Virus record (IMG/VR): IMGVR_UViG_3300017963_000208
Span: 1 to 64,000 of that record
DNA length: 64,000 bases
Origin: a virus
Strand: one strand, 5' to 3'
The position numbers and the translations under genes are program-made. The notes under the pieces are model-generated. The model saw only the letters and a program-made list of their open reading frames with translations, was not told where the DNA came from and did no database searches. Positions 58,972 through 64,000 of the stretch are shown here, piece by piece (within the stretch, counting starts at the first letter, position 1; every line of letters begins with the position of its first letter).

Positions 58972-60996
58972 ATGTCCGGTTGGGGAACAGGACCATGGGG
59001 CGGTGGACCCTGGGGCGGAGGAGTTTCTGACCTCAGTCTCGTAAGAGAATTTACTGCCCGAAATTCTAATCCAAATGAAATATCCTTGACATGGAAAAAA
59101 CCTCTAGGTTTTCCCAGCGATCAGGAGATAGTAGTTGTTCGACGTAAAGATTCATTTCCTATGGAACTTTACAACGACGACCCTCTCTTTTCTGCTAAGG
59201 TAAACGTCTCTGGCTTCACAGATGTAGTTCAGGTGGAGATATTCCGGGGGTCGTTAATTCGAGGTAGTAACGGAGTGGGTACCGAAGGCAAGCTCACGGA
59301 TGCTCTGATGTCTTTTCCTACTTCCCCTTCCCTAAAAGGACGGATATTAAGAGATTCTTATAGTAAAAACTACCGAATAATCAGTAATACAGCCACAGAG
59401 ATTTTTATCGATGGGAATGACATCCCAGCAGACGGACAATATGTAGTTTTGGTTGATTTTCCAAACTCCAATGAAGCTGCTATTAGTGGCACCTCCACAT
59501 CTGTAGGCTCTGGATTTTTAAGAGATACTAGTCAAAGTTTCGAGTTAGAGTCTCTCAGAGATCGTATACTGGTTGATCAGGCAGGTAACAGATTTGTTAT
59601 TATTAATAATACCTTAGACTATATCTCTGTTTCAGGAACTCCCGCGTCGGGGGACTATACCATTTTACAAGAGTTTGCCGACTTTGTTAGTCCCTCGGAG
59701 ACAGTTAAAGGTCAGTTCAGTTACGTGGATATTTATGTTAATAGTACAGAAGCAGCAGCTCGTACAGGAACTGGTCTAGAGGATAGTCAATTCTATTATT
59801 ATACTGCTTTTACTCATAAAACTGGTGAAAATGTTGCTCAGTCTGTGTTCTCTACGTTCGGCACTGCAGACGCTACTCAAAGTGCTGCTTTGTCTACATT
59901 TGATAGAGAGTTCAAAGAGATTCTTCTAAGATATTGGCCTAATGTGTTTAAATTAGGTGACCAGACTGGAGATTTCGAAGACTTGATGGCAGTATTCGGC
60001 TTCGGATTCAACGAGATATATGGTTTTGTTCATACATTTAATTTGACAAATCCTGACCGGATGTACCATACGATTCTACCAAGTTTTACAGAACAATTAG
60101 GTATATCAGTAAGGCAGGTGGGGATAGATACTAATCGACGTATTATTTCAGACCTTCTTCCTACACTTAAACAGAAGGGCTCTAAAGAAGGTATTGTAGA
60201 TTTTATAAGAATTATAACTACTTGGGATTGCACTAATGGTACTAAGGATGCCAGCTCTATTGTAGATGATGCCCCAAACCTTAATTCTTTAAGATTCTAT
60301 AGTGACACTTTGGGGTCTGATAATACGCGGTTATTTGGTTTTCAACAGGCTTTTTTAAATGACCCTTTTGTTTCCTACACCTATACTTCAGGAACAGGTG
60401 TAATTCAATGGTCTGCTACAGTGGATTTATCCAACGTAGTTGTGGGAGACTTTTTCATTGACGGAGCAGGGTCGTTTTTCGATATTCTAGGAGTAGACAA
60501 TAGTTCAAATAATATAACTATCGACGTAGGCCAAACAGTAGATACGTCTTCAGGTGGGGATATATATAAGAAGACGCCTCTCACAGATGTGGGCACATTC
60601 TTCGATACTTTACCCGGCATCATTATTCCTGGGTTCTTTACCTTTAGGGAATTTGTGGTAGAAGTTGAGGACATAGCCTTATTTGTTGGTGAGAGCACAA
60701 ATATAGAGCTTTTTGAAGATATTAGCCGGTTGACAGATTCTACGGCTAACTTCGGCGGTATTAATAATCTCGTAGGTAACTTCTTGATTCCTAAACAGGG
60801 TCAAGTTAATGATATCTTTGAGATTATTTCTAACACCGCAACTACGATTACAGTATCAGGGGTAGCTAGAGACCCAGAACCCGTAGGAGACTATGTAGTT
60901 CTTTCACCCCTGAATACAGCACGATTTAGGGTTATTTTATCTTTGATGCGTTCATTCGCACCATCCAATTCAAGAATGGGAATACAATTTACGTAA
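58972..60996 (+). CDS. Baseplate protein with gpI-like helical core
   Basis: 674 aa. It begins with the Gly/Trp-rich MSGWGTGPWGGGPWGGG. Three copies of a beta repeat (IISNTATEIFIDGNDIP; FVIINNTLDYISVSGTP; IISNTATTITVSGVARD) surround a helical centre (FKEILLRYWPNVFKLGDQTG, YHTILPSFTEQLGISVRQ, LPTLKQKGSKEGIVDFIRII) as in tail protein I/wedge proteins. A module GVIQWSATVDLSNVVVGDFF near 475 closely matches one in the sheath. Confidence 0.75.
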   Translation: MSGWGTGPWGGGPWGGGVSDLSLVREFTARNSNPNEISLTWKKPLGFPSDQEIVVVRRKDSFPMELYNDDPLFSAKVNVSGFTDVVQVEIFRGSLIRGSNGVGTEGKLTDALMSFPTSPSLKGRILRDSYSKNYRIISNTATEIFIDGNDIPADGQYVVLVDFPNSNEAAISGTSTSVGSGFLRDTSQSFELESLRDRILVDQAGNRFVIINNTLDYISVSGTPASGDYTILQEFADFVSPSETVKGQFSYVDIYVNSTEAAARTGTGLEDSQFYYYTAFTHKTGENVAQSVFSTFGTADATQSAALSTFDREFKEILLRYWPNVFKLGDQTGDFEDLMAVFGFGFNEIYGFVHTFNLTNPDRMYHTILPSFTEQLGISVRQVGIDTNRRIISDLLPTLKQKGSKEGIVDFIRIITTWDCTNGTKDASSIVDDAPNLNSLRFYSDTLGSDNTRLFGFQQAFLNDPFVSYTYTSGTGVIQWSATVDLSNVVVGDFFIDGAGSFFDILGVDNSSNNITIDVGQTVDTSSGGDIYKKTPLTDVGTFFDTLPGIIIPGFFTFREFVVEVEDIALFVGESTNIELFEDISRLTDSTANFGGINNLVGNFLIPKQGQVNDIFEIISNTATTITVSGVARDPEPVGDYVVLSPLNTARFRVILSLMRSFAPSNSRMGIQFT

Positions 60997-61011
60997 GTAG
61001 GAGATTAATCG

Positions 61012-64000
61012 ATGGCTCTGCCTACCAATACATTTAGACCACTGAGGTATTTTCGGAGCAAATTTCGGGAAGGTAAATACTTACTCGCTGCTGAAGCTAC
61101 CGATATACAATTAGAGACTTTTGAGGATCTTAGGCGGTTTATTCTAAATACCTACGGCGATGTTGCTGTTGGTCCCGCCTTTAGACCCGACCAGATATCT
61201 ACGACTGAAATTCGACTTCGCCCCGGTGAAGCGTGGGACGGAGGAGTTCCGTTTCAGCTTAAATCAGGTACCGACGCTAGAGTTGTAGCTGGAGTTTTAC
61301 CCACTGGGGTAACTTTAGTTGACACTTCGGCTGGAGCTTTGGACACTGGAGGTAAAAGTCTAGACCTGTCCGGAGGGCTCACAGACGGTTCTTATTCCGT
61401 TGTTATGGAAGCTTATGAAGAGATTGTTAAAGAAGCTGGTGCTGGAGCAGTAGACGGCTTTCTGGAAGGCGTAAACGTTGGGGAAGGTACTCAACATAAG
61501 TTTAGGTTAGTCTATAAGGTTAATGTGGTCGAAACCTCGGACTTAACTCAAACTCCTACCTACCCTCTATCTGGAGCAGGTATTGATTATCATTACGTAA
61601 ATGAAATTAATCTTACTCCTTCGGCTTCTGAAAATTACCTGGTTTCATCCATCGATATTACACCAGACGTTAATGGAGCTGATAGGCGGATTGTTCTTAA
61701 TAACTCCGCAAGCAATATCCCATTCTCAGTAGATGCCGAGGATTTCATCTTCGGTACGTTAGAAGACTCTGATGGAAATCTCTTTACAATTACAAGTATT
61801 TCCACGAGTGATGGTGGTGCGACGGTCACTATGTTGTTGGACCGCGAGGTGGACATCAACACCAACGTACCTAAAGCTGGCCTCCCAGTAATAACCAATG
61901 GCGTTGATTATAAGATTAAGAAGAGAGACTTCTTTGTAACAGACGCAACTGGAGTTCCGGAAGGCAAACGATTCTTTAGAGTGGCAGACTTTACCTTTGC
62001 TACTGGGGCTCTTACAGGCCTCACAGACCTTAGAACCGTAACTGAAATTAACAGTTTTGGGACTGACCCTAATGCTAGACTCTCCGGTGGTGGAGAGATT
62101 TCTTGGAGCCTGGTTACTAACGCCTTGACTCATAGTCAGGATTTTGACATAAGTCTGCCTGGATTAGCCTATTTGGGCAGCGTTCCAACTCCTCCAGGAA
62201 GTATTACTCTAGCCAGTGATGGAGATGTGGCTTATATTCTACTGGATAGGGAAGCCACTGCCGATTACAGTGCTACAGCTACAGTGGTTCCTAAAGCAGA
62301 TGTACCTAGTAGCGTAGATGTCTACGTTGTGGCTGAGCGTAGAGGAAGTCGAGTATACTTCCCTCACAATGGTTCTATTGGAGATGGAGAAACGGGTATT
62401 TTGGGAGCGTTCGGAGCAGCCTTTAATAAAGACTTGTCTCTGGACCTATTAACTGACGCCATTACGGAAAACCAGGTAGACGAGGTCTTCGCAGAGACCT
62501 TTGATACTCAGAACTACGTAGATTCTGGGGCTACTATCGGTATGAATTTTGAGCCGTTTCTCAAGAGGTACGTGTCTACGACCTCTGCTAGATTTGTAGA
62601 TTATGATGCTGACGTGCTTCCAGCAGCCGACCCGCAAGACCCATGGACCAAGGTGGGGGCTCAGGTAGAAGCTGTTGCAGCAGGCATCCTAACACTTACA
62701 GATAGCTCCATAGGCGACCAAATCGCTTATACTCGCACTGAGTCAAACCTAGTACCAGATTCTCAAAATGTGGGCAAAATGAGAGCCAGGATTACCGCTG
62801 AAGGTGGTACTGGTAACCCATTTACCTATGAGGTGAGAGATGGAACTAGTGGAAAACATTTTGGATTTGCCCTAAGTACTACCGCAGTTGACCTAATTGA
62901 TGGCTCTGGAGCTTCCTTGGCTACTTACGCTTTGGACGGTACTCTATTCCATACCTATGAACTTCAAAAAATAGGTCAGTTAGCAGTTCAGTTATGGGTC
63001 GATGGTGAGCTCGTAGCAACTCAAGATTATTCAAGTATTTCCACAGGTTCTGGTGGAAGTAGTGATATTGCTTGGGGAACTACAGTTACAGCTACGGCTA
63101 CAGTTGAGTTAGATTGGGTAATTTTCAATATCTATCAGTCCATTCTTCAGACTGTAGATATCTTTAAAACCGTAAGCGTGTTCTATCCTGGCGATACCGT
63201 TCCAGCTTCTGATCCAGACAATCCCTGGACAGTACAAGATGGTGGAGGAGGCATCTCCGAAGCGACATCGGGTGGTAGACTAACTATTACCGATAATATA
63301 GGAACGAACCGAATCGCTTACGAGCGGTCAGAGGCTAAATTAGCCCGTCATGGTAATCTTGAAGTTGAAATGAGAGTAGAGATTGAGACCGGCGGATTAT
63401 CTAGTTTTGATACCTTTGGCCTGCGTTTTGCGGATGGAGCTAAAGACATCGCAGCCTACATTAGAGATGTTGCTGGACAGTTAAAGGTGGGTCTCTATGA
63501 TGGTTCTAGCGTAGTCCTGAGAAGCTCTGAAATCGACCTTAATAATGACGAAGAGTATGTTATTAAGATCGTTAAGACTAGAGATGAAGAATGCGCTTTA
63601 TATGTGGACGGAGTTCTCCGAGACCAGGCTTCCTATGATTCCTTCAAGGACATAACCACAGATAAGAAGATTTATTTTGGTGGATTCACTGTTGCTTCCC
63701 AGTATGTGGCTAATATTGATTGGGTTCAATATGCTCTTCCTGGAGATGGTAGTCTAGCCAAAACCCCAGTGATTGAGTTGCTGGCTTCTATCAGTGGAGA
63801 TGACCCTGCCTACTCAGTGTTTCTAAGTACTGATGGAGGTACAACCTGGTTTGAGGCTCCCGAACGAGAGTTCATAGAAATTGCGGATAAGACTAAATCG
63901 GGCGCAAGTCTTATAGCTAGAATAGCTCTCTCAACCATTAGTTCTACCCTGACAGATTTTGGTGTCTACTATAATAGAACCGACTTAGCTCAGGTAGAAG
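61012..64000 (+). CDS. Large baseplate/fibre protein, 3' end outside the window
   Basis: Open for 996 codons from the ATG at 61012 to the window end. N-terminal FRPLRYFRSKFREGKYLLAA and LRPGEAWDGGVPFQLKSGTD resemble the start of phage proteins annotated DUF4815-like; this is tentative. From about residue 540 two laminin-G/concanavalin-like beta domains follow (PAADPQDPWTKVGAQ and PASDPDNPWTVQDGGG, each with a late WVxF/WVQY strand). These often bind sugars. Likely a receptor-facing component. Confidence 0.7.
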   Translation, partial: MALPTNTFRPLRYFRSKFREGKYLLAAEATDIQLETFEDLRRFILNTYGDVAVGPAFRPDQISTTEIRLRPGEAWDGGVPFQLKSGTDARVVAGVLPTGVTLVDTSAGALDTGGKSLDLSGGLTDGSYSVVMEAYEEIVKEAGAGAVDGFLEGVNVGEGTQHKFRLVYKVNVVETSDLTQTPTYPLSGAGIDYHYVNEINLTPSASENYLVSSIDITPDVNGADRRIVLNNSASNIPFSVDAEDFIFGTLEDSDGNLFTITSISTSDGGATVTMLLDREVDINTNVPKAGLPVITNGVDYKIKKRDFFVTDATGVPEGKRFFRVADFTFATGALTGLTDLRTVTEINSFGTDPNARLSGGGEISWSLVTNALTHSQDFDISLPGLAYLGSVPTPPGSITLASDGDVAYILLDREATADYSATATVVPKADVPSSVDVYVVAERRGSRVYFPHNGSIGDGETGILGAFGAAFNKDLSLDLLTDAITENQVDEVFAETFDTQNYVDSGATIGMNFEPFLKRYVSTTSARFVDYDADVLPAADPQDPWTKVGAQVEAVAAGILTLTDSSIGDQIAYTRTESNLVPDSQNVGKMRARITAEGGTGNPFTYEVRDGTSGKHFGFALSTTAVDLIDGSGASLATYALDGTLFHTYELQKIGQLAVQLWVDGELVATQDYSSISTGSGGSSDIAWGTTVTATATVELDWVIFNIYQSILQTVDIFKTVSVFYPGDTVPASDPDNPWTVQDGGGGISEATSGGRLTITDNIGTNRIAYERSEAKLARHGNLEVEMRVEIETGGLSSFDTFGLRFADGAKDIAAYIRDVAGQLKVGLYDGSSVVLRSSEIDLNNDEEYVIKIVKTRDEECALYVDGVLRDQASYDSFKDITTDKKIYFGGFTVASQYVANIDWVQYALPGDGSLAKTPVIELLASISGDDPAYSVFLSTDGGTTWFEAPEREFIEIADKTKSGASLIARIALSTISSTLTDFGVYYNRTDLAQVE

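Noticed and set aside
1-64000. CRISPR array, integrase, attachment sites or tRNA genes
   Set aside because: No regularly spaced repeat-spacer units, no recombinase motifs and no cloverleaf were seen on reading; the 16-bp elements are irregularly spaced.

Overview
The window is part of the genome of a tailed double-stranded DNA phage with a contractile tail (myovirus morphology). From about 15 kb to the right edge it carries an ordered virion-assembly cluster on the + strand: small terminase, large terminase, portal, scaffold, major capsid, probable head-fibre genes, connector and neck genes, tail sheath, three tube-like proteins, a tail-assembly chaperone with a -1 frameshift site, tape measure, hub, spike, gp25, gpJ, three beta-helix tailspikes and gpI-like baseplate genes. 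No integrase is visible. Promoters of TTGACA/TATAAT type, strong Shine-Dalgarno sequences and frequent ATGA, GTGA and TAATG gene overlaps point to a bacterial host with an ordinary sigma factor. The host genus cannot be read from the sequence.

Left block (1-7.7 kb, all on the - strand): a dense chain of small genes. It holds a membrane-anchored lytic transglycosylase, the start of an AAA-type ATPase, zinc-ribbon proteins, a pyrimidine-dimer-glycosylase-like protein, and many 70-100 residue proteins with a KOW/SH3-like N-terminus (xGDxV) and a shared C-terminal tail of type LDTIxYMKxxK. Several promoters sit inside the 3' ends of genes in this block.

Middle block (7.7-12.3 kb): an ArdC-like antirestriction protein, a small partner, a Gp88-like protein and a zinc-ribbon protein run rightward to a strong terminator. 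Two tiny genes run leftward to their own terminator, and an HNH nuclease follows. Non-coding DNA lies on both sides and contains seven copies of a 16-bp element, TGCAA-N6-TGCCA, plus AT-rich palindromes. It could be an operator array or an origin.

Right small-gene block (12.3-15.0 kb, + strand): a mirror of the left block, with seven more KOW-type proteins carrying the same tail, zinc-ribbon proteins and a coiled-coil protein resembling one on the left. An identical 18-bp box, TTTAACTATGTATAAGTA, precedes the HNH gene, this block and the virion cluster.

The virion cluster (15.0-64.0 kb) also contains several structured intergenic RNA leaders. It has a beta-module that recurs in sheath, connector and baseplate proteins, and a gene encoding only the first turn of a pectate-lyase-type beta-helix. 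The best candidate for an undescribed system is the family of at least 15 tail-tagged small proteins placed symmetrically around the ArdC/HNH block.
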